DNA from: Glandiceps talaboti
Taxonomy: Eukaryota; Hemichordata; Enteropneusta; Spengelidae
Length of the DNA: 63,500 nucleotides
Direction: 5' to 3'
Assembly (NCBI RefSeq): GCF_964340395.1
Contig: NC_135571.1
Span: 15,143,721-15,207,220, forward strand
Positions 41,450 through 54,771 of the stretch are shown here, piece by piece. How positions within the stretch are numbered: the stretch's first letter is position 1; every line of letters starts with the position of its first letter. The notes beneath the pieces were generated by a model. It saw nothing but the letters and a program-made list of their open reading frames with translations, searched no databases and was not told where the DNA came from. Both the position numbers and the translations under genes were made by a program.

Positions 41450-44400
41450 AAAATATTGCCGTATATTATCCCATTTAACCAGATAAGGAATTCGAAAACA
41501 ACTCATCCAGGTTCCAACACTTAACCATTTTCATTGACATTGCAATATTTTGGTGTTAACATACAGTCATATAAGTATGTTTTGGAGTTAAAAATACATG
41601 CTTTCATTTGATATTTACCTATTCTGAAATTATGTTTCAGTGTTAAATATGTATGAAAATATGCACTGATAACAAATAAAGAAATACATTTTTTGTCATT
41701 TTATAGGATAACAATAATCAGATTTGTAAATTTGCCCGCAAAAGTGATACTATGTATATTTTACTCTGATTCATGTACTATCAATGTACAACTATAATAT
41801 ACTGTATTATTTTGATTTATTTACTAGTTGTTATGTCAATGTTTTTCATTATTCAGGTCACTAAGCACACAGGGTATTTAGTATATCCATATGATGTTCA
41901 TTGAAATCAATCAATCAGGCATATTGTTACTATACATATTGCTCATCAACACACACTAGCAGAGAGTGTATGATAGGGTGCCAATTCATGAAAAGACTAT
42001 TTGAAAAACTACAAGCTTCACAATTGAAGAGCATAAACAATTATGCATTGTATACAAGCAACTTTTATCTGTTGCATGGAGCTACCGGAGAGCACAACAT
42101 ATAACAGTGTTTCTTTAAAATACCTGCATTGATGCTCTAGATAATTGTATTCGATTTTCATTTTTAAGTTTTCTGTATGTGAGATAATGGAAAAAGTAGA
42201 AGTATTGAAATTACAAATCTGGAACAAAATAATTCCATCAGATCTGTGCTCCTTACATGAAACTAACAAGTGAATCACACATTATTCTTGTATCTGTGAA
42301 AACTCTTTCCTTCATAGGTAATCTTGGTTTACTTTTTCTTCCCATTTCTAGACCCAAATTATGATCACTTAGCCTAAATTTCTCCAGAGATATTTCTACA
42401 TTATGTGTAAAAGTCTTCAAACTTAAATGTATTCTTGAAAATCATATTAAAGTACATAATTTGTTATCACTTCCATCTTTCCATGTATCCCCGAATATTT
42501 TTTTTCTCCAAGCAATCAAAATATTTATTACACAATTTCTGCCTTATTTTCTTGTTTAACTGGTGGTAAGATTCAACTCCATCTGATTAAGTCAGGATAA
42601 AATTTTAGCATGTAGCTAATAATATGATTAGCCATTAGCTTTCCTTTAGTAGAAACTGACTAGAATTGACTATTTCCTTTGTCTTGTGAATACTTTTAAT
42701 TCTGCAGTGATGCACCATACTTTGCCGAGAATAGTGTAAATTTTAATGGTCAAAATAGATACACGAGCAAATCATTAGAAAGAAGGTTAATGACTACATA
42801 CTCAATGTCCTGAGTGATCCACTATATAAATCCACATCAGTTGACAGGTGAGGCTAAGGAATTAATACACTATTGAAAACAGTCTTTACCCCATCTCTTA
42901 TTAAAACCAGTGAAATTAACTTAAGTGGAAGTGACAACCAAATTTTATTCTTGACATTTTACAGAAACTTTAATACACATAAAAATACTGATTGGCATAT
43001 TTTGATATTTATTTCAGATCAGCAAAATTGGTACATTGGGCAGCAAATATCGTCACTCTTGCTTCCATCATGAAAATCTAGGAGTAGTGCATGTAAAAGA
43101 AAGAACAAACAGTAAAGAGACAGAAATAAAATCCAAATACTGAGGTCAATGATGGACATCTCAATACTGACTGCAGACAACCTACCCGAGAGCCTTGTAT
43201 CAACTGACATGTCAATGGATCATCAGAAATACCTGTACTACAACCTGTGCTACTCAAGACATCTCGCCAAAGTTTAAGGGCTTTATATTATTACAATTGG
43301 GTTTTACTCATATTACTCACTAGAACCAAATCATACAGGCCTTTCCAAAGGAATCATTAATATGGTCTACTAGGACTATCTTTGGAATTAACCCATTTAA
43401 ATCTGTTACCAACTCGACTGGATTTTGTGAAGGCCAACCAAACCAGATGGTTCTTTTCACAGCCACATCCTCTGAAAGGGAATAGTCCATACAAAACCAA
43501 TAAACATAACAGATTGTTTATATTTGTCGCTGTGTGTATGTGCATGTGCATGTGTGTTTGTTTGTGTGTGTGTATCTGTGTAAACTACCAAAATAACTTA
43601 ATGAAGACTTTGAACAAATAGTGTTTATTAAAACAATGTAAAAATGACTGACAAAAATCCTAATTTCAAGGTAGATGTATGATCTTTTTACATCTGAATT
43701 GATTGAATTGTAAATATAGTTTAAAAAAAGAAAAGAAAATTAAATGAAAATTCATAAGAATGCACAGGAAGCCAAACTCCCCCCCCCCCCAAAAAAAAAA
43801 GAAGAAGAAAAAAGGCAACTTATGAAATTAATGAATACAATTAAAAAAACATTTGCATGATAATATGAAATTGAAATTAATAATCATGAATATCTGTATA
43901 CATGAACATGTATATTTATTCATGCATATACAGGCCTGTACACTATCAAAGCAATACACACTGGTCATTATACTATATAGAAACATAGTAATAAGTAATA
44001 CATGTATACACACACCTGTATATACATGTGTAGGTATACAAATAAATGTCAAAAAATATTTTCATTTCCTTTTGTTTGAGAGTCTGGCGTTTATACTTTT
44101 CTCAAGGAAGGATAAGATGCTAACTCAATGATGGTTTTGTGCACCAGGAAATCTGTGCATGTACTCATACTTTTGTTTTTGCATGTTTATTTTATTTATA
44201 TACATGTAATTATATATTTATTTTATTTTATTTATTTGCTTTTTTGTAATTCTTCCTTGTGATAAATTATAAAACCAAAACAAACAAAATAGGGTTAACG
44301 TTGTTGAACTTTAATTTTAAATGCCCAACTGATTGGGTCATCAGTTCCTATATTTAGTATGTTCAGTATTAATTTCCATTGGAAACCCCTCCCCCCACCC

Positions 44401-44610
44401 TCCCCTTACATCCCTGTATCAATGTAGTAATACCCTGCCGATGTAAAATTACTGAATTCATAGTCATGTGTTTAAGTAGATGTATTCAATCACAAATACG
44501 ACTATTTTCCATCTGTCAGGCCAACTGTACAAGTATAAGTTGAAGTCAGTGTTTTGTGATTATGTTTATGTATCATGTAACCCTAAAAAATATTCAAATT
44601 GCAACAAAGT
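41450..44610. other. Intergenic DNA without recognised gene
   Basis: AT-rich, scattered short ORFs of at most about 90 codons with no recognisable domain. A (C)10(A)10 stretch occurs near 43780. Nothing supportable was found on either strand. Confidence 0.45.
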
Positions 44611-44618
44611 TATATACA

Positions 44619-44770
44619 AGTTGTATAAAAAATTACCTACATTGTCTTTCCATGAAAAAAGTAACCATGGTAACATTTCTACACGGTTCATTGAAGTTGT
44701 ATAAAAAATTACCTACATTGTCTTTCCATGAAAAAAGTATCCATGGTAACATTTCTACACGGTTCAGTGA
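44619..44770. repeat. 76-bp tandem duplication
   Basis: Two near-identical copies from AGTTGTATAAAAAATTACCT through CACGGTTCA, at 44619-44694 and 44695-44770. The main differences are GTAACC/GTATCC and the last bases. Confidence 0.95.
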
Positions 44771-45002
44771 ACCTGTACCTGTTTGTGAACTCCATGCTCA
44801 TTGTAAACCTATTTTAAGGCCAAGAAGAAAAAATGTTTTCTGGTTAGTTTGAATCAAGTTAAATACCCTGCCTCGGTCTTATCTCGTGTTTGTCCAGCCA
44901 ATGCAGAGTGCAGATCCAAGGGAAACACAAAATAAGGTTGGCACGTACAAAACCCCTGAAAACAGAGTCTTTCTCAGTGTAGAGCTATGTAGAGCATGAG
45001 TA

Positions 45003-45212
45003 TAAAGTTGGCGTCAGATTCAGATTCAGGTAGCGTCAGATTGAGCGTCAGAATACACTCAACGGCAGTGAAGTAGAATCCTTTCCTGTAGTCTCAATGG
45101 TATTATTTCAGGTTTAACATCAAGTGTGGTGGATCTGGGGCCATCTGACGCTCAATATAACATTCATAAGATAACACTATCTGAATCTAAATCTGAATCT
45201 GACGTCAACTTT
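45003..45212. repeat. Foldback element with GTCAGATT-type arms
   Basis: ATAAAGTTGGCGTCAGATTC then AGATTCAG at the left pairs with CTGAATCTGACGTCAACTTT at the right. Inside are GCGTCAGATTGAGCGTCAG and CTGACGCTCAATA, an inner inverted pair. Confidence 0.75.
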
Positions 45213-45488
45213 ATATTCGTTCGATCGATTAATTACTCAAATTGGTCATTAATATTCATCTGATTATTACCAAAACCTAATCAGTTCTGGCCATTACCCT
45301 ACCCTACAGAACGTATCTATGAAGTTTTGTTTGAATTGATGCAGCCGTTTTTTCGGAAATGGTGATACAGACACACACACGCACAGACACACAGACTTCA
45401 TCGGTATATCGGTATATTATAACCTTCCTTACGGAAGGTAAAAATGAATATGTTGAATCCAGAAAGTCAACAAACTACGGCAAACTGA

Positions 45489-45505
45489 TATATATATATA
45501 TATAT

Positions 45506-45574
<69 letters not shown>
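45489..45574. repeat. (TA)n microsatellite at LINE 3' end
   Basis: A TA run with one GG interruption, immediately beyond the 3' end of the minus-strand LINE; probably its simple-repeat tail, expanded. Confidence 0.95.
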
Positions 45575-45577
<3 letters not shown>

Positions 45578-47228
45578 GCTAATAAATTTATATAGCGTCA
45601 AATATCCAAAGAAAACAATGTTCAGTGGCGCTTAGAGTTAGAAAGTAGATGAAAAAGCTCTCTGAAATATGTGGGTTTCAAGCGTCTTTTGAAAATGTTA
45701 ACATTGGGAGAGGTTTTAATGTCCAGAGAGTTCCAACGTTCAGGAGCTGCTGAAGAGAAGGAGCGGCGACCATAGGAAACCAGATTCCATTTGGGTGTAT
45801 GCAGAAGGCATTTATCCGATGAACGAAGAGTGCGTAATGAAGAACGAGGTGTAATTAAGTTCTTGAGATATCGTGGAGAGATTCCATTTAGGGCTTTGTA
45901 AGTGATGAGCAGAAGTTTGAAAACAATACGATGAGATACTGGAAGCCAATGAAGTTGTTTCAGAATAGGGGTTATGTGTTCGAATTTTCTGGTGCGCGTA
46001 ATATTCCTAGCTGTATTTTGGGCACGTTGTAAGCGCTGTAAGTGAACGTCAGGCAGACCATATAGTAAGGAATTACAATAGTCCAGCTTCGATGATATGA
46101 CAGCATGGACAAGGGTGGCACAAGAATCTCGAGAGAGGTATTTCCTGATGTGTCCAATTTTACGAAGGAGGAAGTGAATGGTGCGGCAGGTGATAATTAT
46201 GTGTTGTTGAAATGTATAATTGTCATCAAATATAACACCAATGTTTCTCGCAGATGAAGTAGTTTCAATAACACTTGAACATATGTTGATGGAAGTGAGA
46301 GGCAACGGCGAATGATCAAATTTGGAACGAATTAAAATGACTTCCGTCTTAGAATCGTTTAACTTCAGTTTATTTTGCGTCATCCATTTCTTAATATCGT
46401 TGACACATTCTTCAATAGAAGATACGGCAGAGGTGGTATTGGATTTCTTAAAAGACAAGTACAGTTCATTATCGTCAGCGAATTGGTGAAACTGAAGTTT
46501 ATGACGGCGAATGATCTGACCGAGTGGTGAAATATAAATAGTAAACAATAGAGGTCCTAGGACAGAGCCCTGAGGTACTCCGAACCGTAGCAATTGAGCA
46601 AGTGACATTTTCCCATTTACTGTAACTGATTGAAATCTGTCTGTGAGGTATGAGCAAAGCCATTTAAGAGGAGTTCCTTTGATACCAAGATCTGACAAAC
46701 GGTTTAGAAGTATTTCGTGATCTATGGTATCAAACGCTGCAGATAAGTCTAAAAGAACAAGAAGAACAATTTGTCCGGAGTCGAGTGCAGTCAGAATATC
46801 ATTATGTACAAGGAGAAGTGCTGTTTCGGTACTGTGATGTTGTTTGTAGGCATATTGAAGTGGCTCAAATAAAAGGTTATTATTCAAGAAGTCTGTGAGC
46901 TGAGCAGCAACTACCTTTTCAAGTATTAAACTTAGACAGAAAAGGTAGATTGGAAATTGGACGAAAGTTTTTGAGAATTTCCGGATCGAGCGTGGGTTTC
47001 TTTATAAGTGGTGTGACAACTGCAGACTTCAATAAATGAGGTACAGAGCCAGATTTGAGTGACAAATTAATAATCCAAGTGATAGTGATAGTTTATCAAG
47101 ACACAGCTTGACAAATGATGTTGGCAATGGATCTAAGCTACTTGACTTGTTTGGTGCACCCCTGATGATATCGTGATTTTCCTTCTCTGATACTGGTTGA
47201 AAACAATCAAGAGATTCCAAAGAGATGA
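45578..47228 (-). mobile_element. 5'-truncated CR1/L2-like LINE with reverse transcriptase
   Basis: The main frame (46887 to 45622, 421 codons) carries reverse transcriptase blocks: QYAYKQHHSTETALL, LLDLSAAFDTIDHEILLNRL, GVPQGSVLGPLLFTIYI, and FADDNELYLS, where the usual YADD is FADD. A thumb and C-terminal region with LPVSHRIVFKLLLITYKALN follows. An upstream frame at about 47029-47228 has ENHDIIRGAPNKSSSLDPLP (finger domain), separated by a frameshift near 46900-47030. No endonuclease is present; the 5' side stops at a (TA)n run. The HSTETAL and GVPQGSVLGP style fits the CR1/L2 group of the Jockey superfamily. Probably dead on arrival. Confidence 0.88.
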
Positions 47229-47230
47229 GA

Positions 47231-47248
47231 TATATATATATATATATC

Positions 47249-47328
<80 letters not shown>
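47231..47328. repeat. (TA)n microsatellite
   Basis: About 95 bp of TA with a CAATTA interruption, at the truncated 5' side of the LINE. Confidence 0.95.
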
Positions 47329-47332
<4 letters not shown>

Positions 47333-47508
47333 TTATGCTTCACTGCCATCCTTTCTGGATATTAAATATATTATAGGGTTCCATTAATATATTATAGATA
47401 TCCCTGAGTATATTAAATTTGACTGAATTTTGGCCATACTTGTTGCTAAAAATCACATGATCAGCCAGTTTCATAATTGCGTGTTTATGTTTTATGTATG
47501 TATGGATG

Positions 47509-47588
47509 TATGTGTCTGTCTGTCTGTCTGTCTGTCTGTCCATCTATATGTCTGTCTGTCTGTCTGTGTCTATATGTCCTGTCCTTTC

Positions 47589-47634
<46 letters not shown>
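47509..47634. repeat. (TGTC)n and (TG)n microsatellites
   Basis: TGTC repeats 47513-47540 and 47551-47570, then a TTTCTTTC bridge and a TG run 47598-47634. Confidence 0.95.
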
Positions 47635-47638
<4 letters not shown>

Positions 47639-48299
47639 TGATGATGGTAACATCAGCAAAATTGTGCTTTTAATTTCTATCGACAGTGTATATGTCTCTA
47701 TCAATCTCCCTGCTACCCAGCCATAGGGCTTTCCACTTGTCTCATACATTATCTAAAGTAAAAAACAACATACAGAAACAATAGAAACAAAAATGTTAGA
47801 TATAAAACACTAACTACAGTATTGAATACAAAAAAAATTAATTAGAGAATTTTCCTTAGAGATAAATCATCATTCGTCATTTTAGTTGTATTTGCAAATA
47901 TTGTGATGCACATGTTATCTAAAGAGAGTTTTATACTGTATTGTTCCAGTTCAGTTTCCTAAATGTGTGCTAAAAGAAATCAAATTGGTCTAAATAACAC
48001 TGAAAAAACTCTTAATAATTAAAATGGTCTGGAAACGAATGTCAGTTTATTGATGATAAACTGACCAAGTTGTCTACATTGAAAGCCACAACAGAGACAA
48101 TAGAAAATAAAGTAAACCATACAGTAAAAGTGCTTGCTAAACGATTCATGCACCAACAAGTACACATGGCAGAGAAGGAGAGAAGGAGGAGAAACAAAGA
48201 ACAGCGAAGAAAGTAAGACAAAACAAGAAGTGGGTGGAAATGCGGCAGGCGACCAGGCTATGGGGTGATATCCCAAATTTATAGATGTATTTAATTGAC

Positions 48300-49020
48300 A
48301 CAATTATTTCTGTATTTATTCACTTCTTTATTTTAATAAAATTAATGTATTTACTTTATTGTCAAATTGATTACTTTTATTATAATTATTTCTTTATTTA
48401 TTCACTTATTTATTTTAATAAAATGGATGTATTTACTTTATTGTGAAATTAATTTATTTGAATAATTTTTATTTAATATTTCCACAATTATTTCTTTATT
48501 TATTTATTCACTTATTTATTCTAATGAAATAGGTGTATTTCCTTTGTCAGTTAATTTTAATTATTTTTGAAACTATTTCATTATTTATTTATTCACATTT
48601 TAATTATTTATGTATTTTGTTCTTAATTTGCAATTTGTTCTTGTTATTTTTATTTTTCTATAATTCAAGTTGAATTATTCGACTTATGTCAAGAAACTTG
48701 CTTATTTAATATTTTACCTTTATTTCTTAACATTCAATTAGTTTTAAAATGTATAATTCCGTTATTTAAATCTGTATTTTGCATCTGATTTCACTTTTCC
48801 TCAGTTATTAAGATTTTAATTATTTATCGTATTAAATTATTTCATTTGCCTACAGTGAATTTAAACATTCTCAGCAATATATTTTAATTATGATGTTCTC
48901 TTAAGCTTATTATTAAATTATTTTTGCAATTCAGTATTTTGTTATTTAAGTCTATATTTTGATTCTTATCTGTGCTTTTCATCAATTGTAATTGTTTAAG
49001 TATAAGTTATCAACTTGAAA
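48300..49020. repeat. AT-rich degenerate repeats
   Basis: Diverged units with TTTATTCACTTATTTATTTT, AATAAAATGGATGTATTTAC and TTTATTGTGAAATT at about 48305, 48385 and 48490. The last part (48981-49015) has a near-copy at 55078-55118. Confidence 0.65.
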
Positions 49021-49111
49021 TATTTAATTTATTCACTATGCTTGCAAACCATGTTCCGGGGCCAAAGATATGTCGTTCATGACGTAGTTCACTGTTAGTA
49101 AATCAAGTATC

Positions 49112-49342
49112 ATGAGTGAGTATGGCGGAAAGTGTACGACAGTACAGCGACTGATCTCCACGACATTTTACAGGAAAATTATCCCAGACTGGACGCACGC
49201 ATGTTGGTGGGTGGCATTTAGACTGCATTGCTTGCCCGGCGGCATGACACATCAGATTACCCATATAATACGGAAGACACAAACAATGTTGTTGGTTCTA
49301 CACATGCATTACGTACAAGTCACTTTTGAAGAAAATATCTGA
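49112..49342 (+). other. Unidentified ORF (76 codons) next to the left inverted end
   Basis: Starts MSEYGGKCTTVQRL about 55 bp inside the left terminal repeat. No domain is recognised; Trp, His and Met are frequent. Its position mirrors the 101-residue ORF at the opposite end, but I see no sequence similarity. Could be chance. Confidence 0.2.
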
Positions 49343-50097
49343 CGGCTATCGCGTCGTCCCTGCTGTCCCAAAGTAATCATTAAAAAGAAGTAAAATTTAC
49401 TCAGTCATGAATTTATTTGTCTCTTTCTTTTTGCTCAAAAGCCAAGGTTTAGTACACATGATTTACCGAGCTGTGGTGCATGCTCGTAGCATAGCGTACG
49501 TGGGTCTAAGTTTATCTGCTCTCTGCATATGCATAGCGTCCCAGCATACATCGTTTACTTTTCGTGCTTTGCGACCCTGCCATATCATAACCACAATTTA
49601 GACTATTAAAAGTACAAACATCAATTCACAGTTATAACTTTATTGGCTGAATTTTATTTATCTGGGTTAATTGCTCGAAAGTTAGAGCGTAATTACAGAG
49701 GTGTTTTCACTACTGTACAAAACACATGGCCAGCTGTGTGATGATGGCGTATGCACCGTGCACGTCACTTTTTTGTAGAAAATACGAGGATTTACAACCC
49801 AGCCATCCCACAATCGCATTTAATATAGTACAAGTACATACATTTACTCACAGTTATAAATTTTACTTGTCTCATTTCTCACTCAAAGGCCAGAATATAA
49901 TATTGGTACATGATACAATTTACCGAGTATTGCCATTACAAGCATACGGTGTAATACGTAACCTGACTAATGTTGGTTTTCCTGGAACCTAGTTGAAGTT
50001 TGGCCACTTTACTTGCATGCTTACTTACCTTTCAGGGTGAACTTCTAATTGTTTGAATTCCAAACTTTTTTGAAGTACAATTTTTTGTACATTATCT

Positions 50098-53000
50098 GTG
50101 GGGTTTTTTTGTGTGACTTTGACATTTTTTATAATGTGTCTTTGTCGTAAGAATAGGTATAATATTACGAATTCTTGTCATAAGAGTCCAACGTCACTTA
50201 GTATTGGAAGTTGGAATATTCAGGGTTGTCTTGCAAACAAATGTAATGATGTAGATTTTCAAGATATTGTTGATAAATTTGATATTTTTTGTGTACAAGA
50301 AACTTGGCTTTCAAAATCGCATGATATCTCACTGAATGGCTGTAACTTTTTCAGATCTGATCGCACTTTTCGTCATAAACGTAGTAAACGTGCTGCTGGG
50401 GGATCTGTTGTCTTTTTTCAAGTCAATTTTACAGAGTGGTATTCAGAAATTGGATTCAAAAATTTCAGATTATCTTTGGTGTAAACTGGATAAAAAATCT
50501 TTTTCATGTGTTCGAGACATTTATATCTGTTGTGTATATATACCTCCACAAGGTTCTATTATGCATTCTAGCGATGATTATTTTGATTCGCTACAGTCTG
50601 AAATTTTACGTTATTCTTCTTGTGGGGATGTAATTTTGCTTGGTGATTTTAATGCTCGTACTGGCAATCTACAATATTATATATTCGTGATGATGATGTT
50701 GATTTTTGTAATTCTCAAATTGATTTCATTCCCGATGATGTTTATGAAAGAGTCCATGGATAGTGGTAAATTTTGTAGTAATAATTTTGGTCGTGAGTTG
50801 ATTGATCTTTGTATTCAAAATAATTTACTAATTTTAAATGGTAGGACTATTGGTGATCTGAATGGTAAACCCACATGTTATAAATATAGTGGCTATAGCA
50901 TTGTTGACTATGGAATTATTTCAAAAGATTTGATTGATCTTGTTCAGTATTTTAAAGTTTTTGGTTTGTCTCACCTTTCTGATCATTGTCCTGTGGGTCT
51001 TTCACTTCATTCTGTGTCACATTTGTTTAATTCTAACGATAAGTTTCCTGGTGTACTTCCTTTTCCTAGTAAATACATTTGGGATGATACTTCTAAACAA
51101 CAGTTTATTGATAGTTTACAACGTTCATCAATAAAAAATGATTTGGATAAACTTCACTTAGCATGTAGTAATAATGCTACAAGTGATGATATTGTTTCTT
51201 TATTTGAAAATATTTTGCATAAAGTTTCAGATAGTTCTTTGAGAAAAATTACTCCTAGAATTAAGTCAAAGAAAACTAAAAAGAAAAAACAATCATGGTT
51301 TGATAAATCATGCTTCTCATTGTGTAAAGATTTAAAACACTGTTTGAAGTTATTAAGTCTTTTTCCAAACGACCCTTTTATAAGAGGTAGATGTTTTGTT
51401 CTGAGAAAAAGTTTCAAAAAAATAATCAAACAGAAAAAGTCTCAGTTTAAAAAATCTAAACTTTCAAAATTAAATAATGCATTCTCTAATGACCGTAACT
51501 CGTTTTGGAAACTGTTGAAAGATTTATCATCTCAAGATAACTGTAATGTTGATTCTTTTGTAACTGCGGATGAGTGGTTTGAACATTTCAAAAAAATGAG
51601 TATGAATACTTCATCATCTACAGACGTTTCCTCTAAGAATATAGAGAGTGAGTTGTTTTCTATGGAATCGGACGATGGTAGGATAGACAAAACTCTCAAT
51701 GTCTCGTTTCGTGAATTAGAAATATTAAAAGCATTGCGTAGGTTGAAATTTAGTAAATCTCTAGGTTTTGATGGTATTTTGAATGAAATGTTGAAATGTG
51801 GTAGTCACATCTTACTCAAACCACTTTGTGAGTTATTTAATGTCATTCTTTACTCTGGTGAGTTTCCATCTACCTGGAAAAATGCCATGTTGGTTCCAAT
51901 ATATAAATCTGGTTCGAAATGTGATCCTTCTAACTATAGAGGTATTTCTGTTAATAGTTGTTTGGCTAAACTTTTTACTTCTGTGTTGAATAACAGACTT
52001 GTTCATTTTCTAGAAGAAAATAACCTTTACACTCCATTTCAGTCAGGTTTTAGAGCTAAACGAAGAACATCTGATAATATTTTTGTACTTAAGTCAGCAG
52101 TTGAAAAATGTGTTTATTCTACAGTTGAAGGTAATGATAGCAAACATCTTTACACTTGTTTTGTAGATTTTCGAAAGGCTTTCGATAGTGTTTGGCGCAC
52201 AGGTTTATTTTGGAAATTAAGAAAATATGGGGTAAATGGTAAATTTTACCACCTTGTCAAATCTATGTATGATAATGTACAATACTGTGTTAAAACGGGT
52301 GTTGGTATTACCAAGAATTTTCAATCTTTTGTTGGTGTTAAACAAGGATGTAACTTAAGTCCTACTTTATTCAATATTTTTTTTAATGATCTTCCATCAA
52401 TTTTTGATTTGAATGATAGCCCTGTAAAACTTAAAACTTTGTCACTGAATTGTCTTTTATATGCTGATGATCTGTTATTATTCTCTGAAACTAAAGCTGG
52501 GTTGCAAAGTTGCTTAGATAAATTACACTGTTTTGTACAAAGTGGAAGTTAACAATCAATATTAAGAAAACTAAAGTCATTGTATTTAATAAAGGAAATC
52601 AATTAATTAAGGGAGTGAACTTTTATTTTGATGGCATTACACTTGACATTGTAAAAGAATACTGTTATCTTGGTATCATCATTTCTGCTAATGGTAAATT
52701 TAAACAAAACTTCAATAATTTAAAACTTAAATCGATGAGAGCTCTGTTTAGTTTACGTAGAACTATTTCTCCAAATGGGAGTATTTCTATTGACATTGCG
52801 CTAGATCTTTTTGATCGTTTAATTGTTCCTATTATGACTTATGGTTGTGAAGTTTGGGGTTATGAAATTGATAGCAAAAGAAATTTTCTTGATGATGTTA
52901 GTTTTTCTTTTTATAGATTTTTACTTGGGGTTTCTAAAAAGGCCTCAAGGGTGTGGTATTATTGGAGAATTGGGTCGTTTTCCTATCAATTTCACTGTAA

Positions 53001-53690
53001 TAAAACTGATGCTTAAGTATTGGTATAGATTAATTGTTGATGGAGATGGTTTACTGAGAGCAGCCTATATGTCTTCTATACGTTACTCAAAATGGGGCAT
53101 TTATATAAGAAATTTACTTGATAAATATAGTGAGAACAGCATTTGGTCAAATCTTTGCAAATTCAATTATACAATCAAAAAAGTTCATGATAATTTATGT
53201 AAAGAATTTTGTAAATCTTGGTTCAGGGAATTACATAATGACATTAGAAGAAATAGTACTGATAAAAACAAATTGAGAACATATAGATTGTTTAAAACAG
53301 ATTTTTAGATTGTTTTTGAGAAATACCTTGTTCATATTAAAAATACTGTTCATAGAACACTAGTGACTAAATTTAGAATTTCAGATTATAACATTCAAAT
53401 GGAATTAGGAAGGCGTTGTACTCCTAAGATTCCTGCAGATGAAAGATTCTGTAAATTTTGTCAAAATATGGTAGAAGATGAATTTCATCATTTAATTATT
53501 TGTTCTCATTACATAAATGAGAGAAAGAAACTTCTTTCTTCTTTTTCATTAAGTATTTACAATTTTCATTCCTTAGATAACAAAAGTAAATTTTTACATA
53601 TTTTGTCTGCTGATGATAAACTTTCTCTTGGAAACTTTCTTGTTAATGTAAATAATATAGCAGTTGGCTAAATGATTGTATTTTATTTAC
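50098..53690 (+). mobile_element. Near full-length non-LTR retrotransposon (AP endonuclease + RT), frameshifted
   Basis: Frame 1 (50098-50484) gives an AP-endonuclease start: SIGSWNIQGC and DIFCVQETWLS, with the catalytic Asn and Glu. The second frame (50336-52552) continues through YSIVDYGIIS and LSDHCPVGL (the SDH motif), then reverse transcriptase: MLVPIYKSGSKCDPSNYRGI, CFVDFRKAFDSVW, GVKQGCNLSPTLFNIFFNDL and CLLYADDLLLFS (catalytic YADD). It breaks at about 52550; pieces at 52615-53016, 52841-53308 and 53363-53671 hold the thumb and C-terminus, including a CKFC...HH...C cysteine-histidine motif (53449-53510). Further compensating shifts lie near 50680 and 50755. It ends in a T-rich stretch near 53690. 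Clade not assigned. Confidence 0.9.
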
Positions 53691-53736
53691 TTTTTTTTTG
53701 TATGCTTTACCATGCTCGCTAAAGCATGATGTTTAA

Positions 53737-54300
53737 ACAATAATGTACGCCCTCCCAGCCCATAATGGACGAAAGCAAACTTTGAACGACATAATGGGCG
53801 AGGCGACAGCCGAGCCCATTATGGAGTGCAAAGTTTGCTTGAGTCCATTATGGACTGAGAGAGTGTACATTATTGTTATTATTTTATAGTTTTGCCAATT
53901 CCAGTGAATTTGTAGACCGAGAAACACAAAACAACGTATAATATACACAGCACTGAACATCGTCTGCCATGTTCGGCCCGGAAGCTGAATACTAATCATA
54001 GCGACACACGTACGTACACATACACACACATATACACTTCTATGAACTGCTGTGAACACAAATATGTTTCATGAATGTGTTGTATTTTTAAACAGTGGAA
54101 ATGACAATCATAAGTAACAACACACATTTCGAAAAAATACCAAGTCGTATGAAGAAACAGAACAAATAAGCTTGTATTGTTATGCTCGTTCCGGGGCTGC
54201 GATGCCCAATAACGGAGTACATTATCAGTAATAATGTACAGCGATGACGTCACAAAACACACTGGAATTGGTAATGCTATAATATAATACGCAATAAAGA
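53737..54300. mobile_element. Inverted-repeat element downstream of the LINE
   Basis: AACAATAATGTACGCCCTCC and CCCATAATGGA at 53737-53770 pair with TCCATTATGGACTGAGAGAG and TGTACATTATTGTT at 53845-53880. An outer pair is TATAGTTTTGCCAATTCCAG (53886) with CTGGAATTGGTAATGCTATA (54261). Nested hairpins of this kind suggest a foldback transposon. No transposase. Confidence 0.65.
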
Positions 54301-54465
54301 TTGAAACTATTGAAACTAATGTTGTGCCTAGCATGATACGCGTTTCATCCATGTGCACCACCGTGGCTCCGATTGTCCATAGAAAATACAGGTAAAGATT
54401 TACGACCCTGCTGCATACTGTCTCATATTTACATTTAATAAAACTACACAAACATTTATTCACGG

Positions 54466-54771
54466 TTACGAATTTATTTTCTCTCGAAAGTCATAGTTTG
54501 TTACATCACGTAATTCACCGATTTTTGGGGATAAATGGCGCACATCTGTACTGCCAGGGTCATCACATTCCTGTAAAGTTGTTATAGCGTGCCAAATGTA
54601 ATTGAAGACGTCATTTGGAATATCAAAACTAAGGGCATGCCAAACCAATTCTTCTTCAACCAAAACAACTTTATGGACTGCAGTATTCAACTGATTAAAC
54701 TCTGAAACATCATCCAGCAATCTAACGATTCCAGAAATATATTCACATAGATTTATAAGGTCAGTCGCCAT
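54466..54771 (-). CDS. Unknown 101-residue protein, probably element-encoded
   Basis: Starts MATDLINLCEYISGIVRLLD with a strong Kozak context (ATCATGG), and ends YDFREKINS; AATAAA follows the stop within about 15 bases. The composition is protein-like: acidic, with heptad-like Leu/Ile/Val spacing in the first 70 residues (predicted helices), two Trp, no low complexity and no signal peptide or membrane segment. It begins about 85 bp inside the inverted end at 54854-54886, reading inward, as expected of a gene carried by that element. I do not recognise the family. It could be an accessory transposon protein, a captured host exon or, less likely, chance. Confidence 0.4.
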   Translation of the reverse strand: MATDLINLCEYISGIVRLLDDVSEFNQLNTAVHKVVLVEEELVWHALSFDIPNDVFNYIWHAITTLQECDDPGSTDVRHLSPKIGELRDVTNYDFREKINS

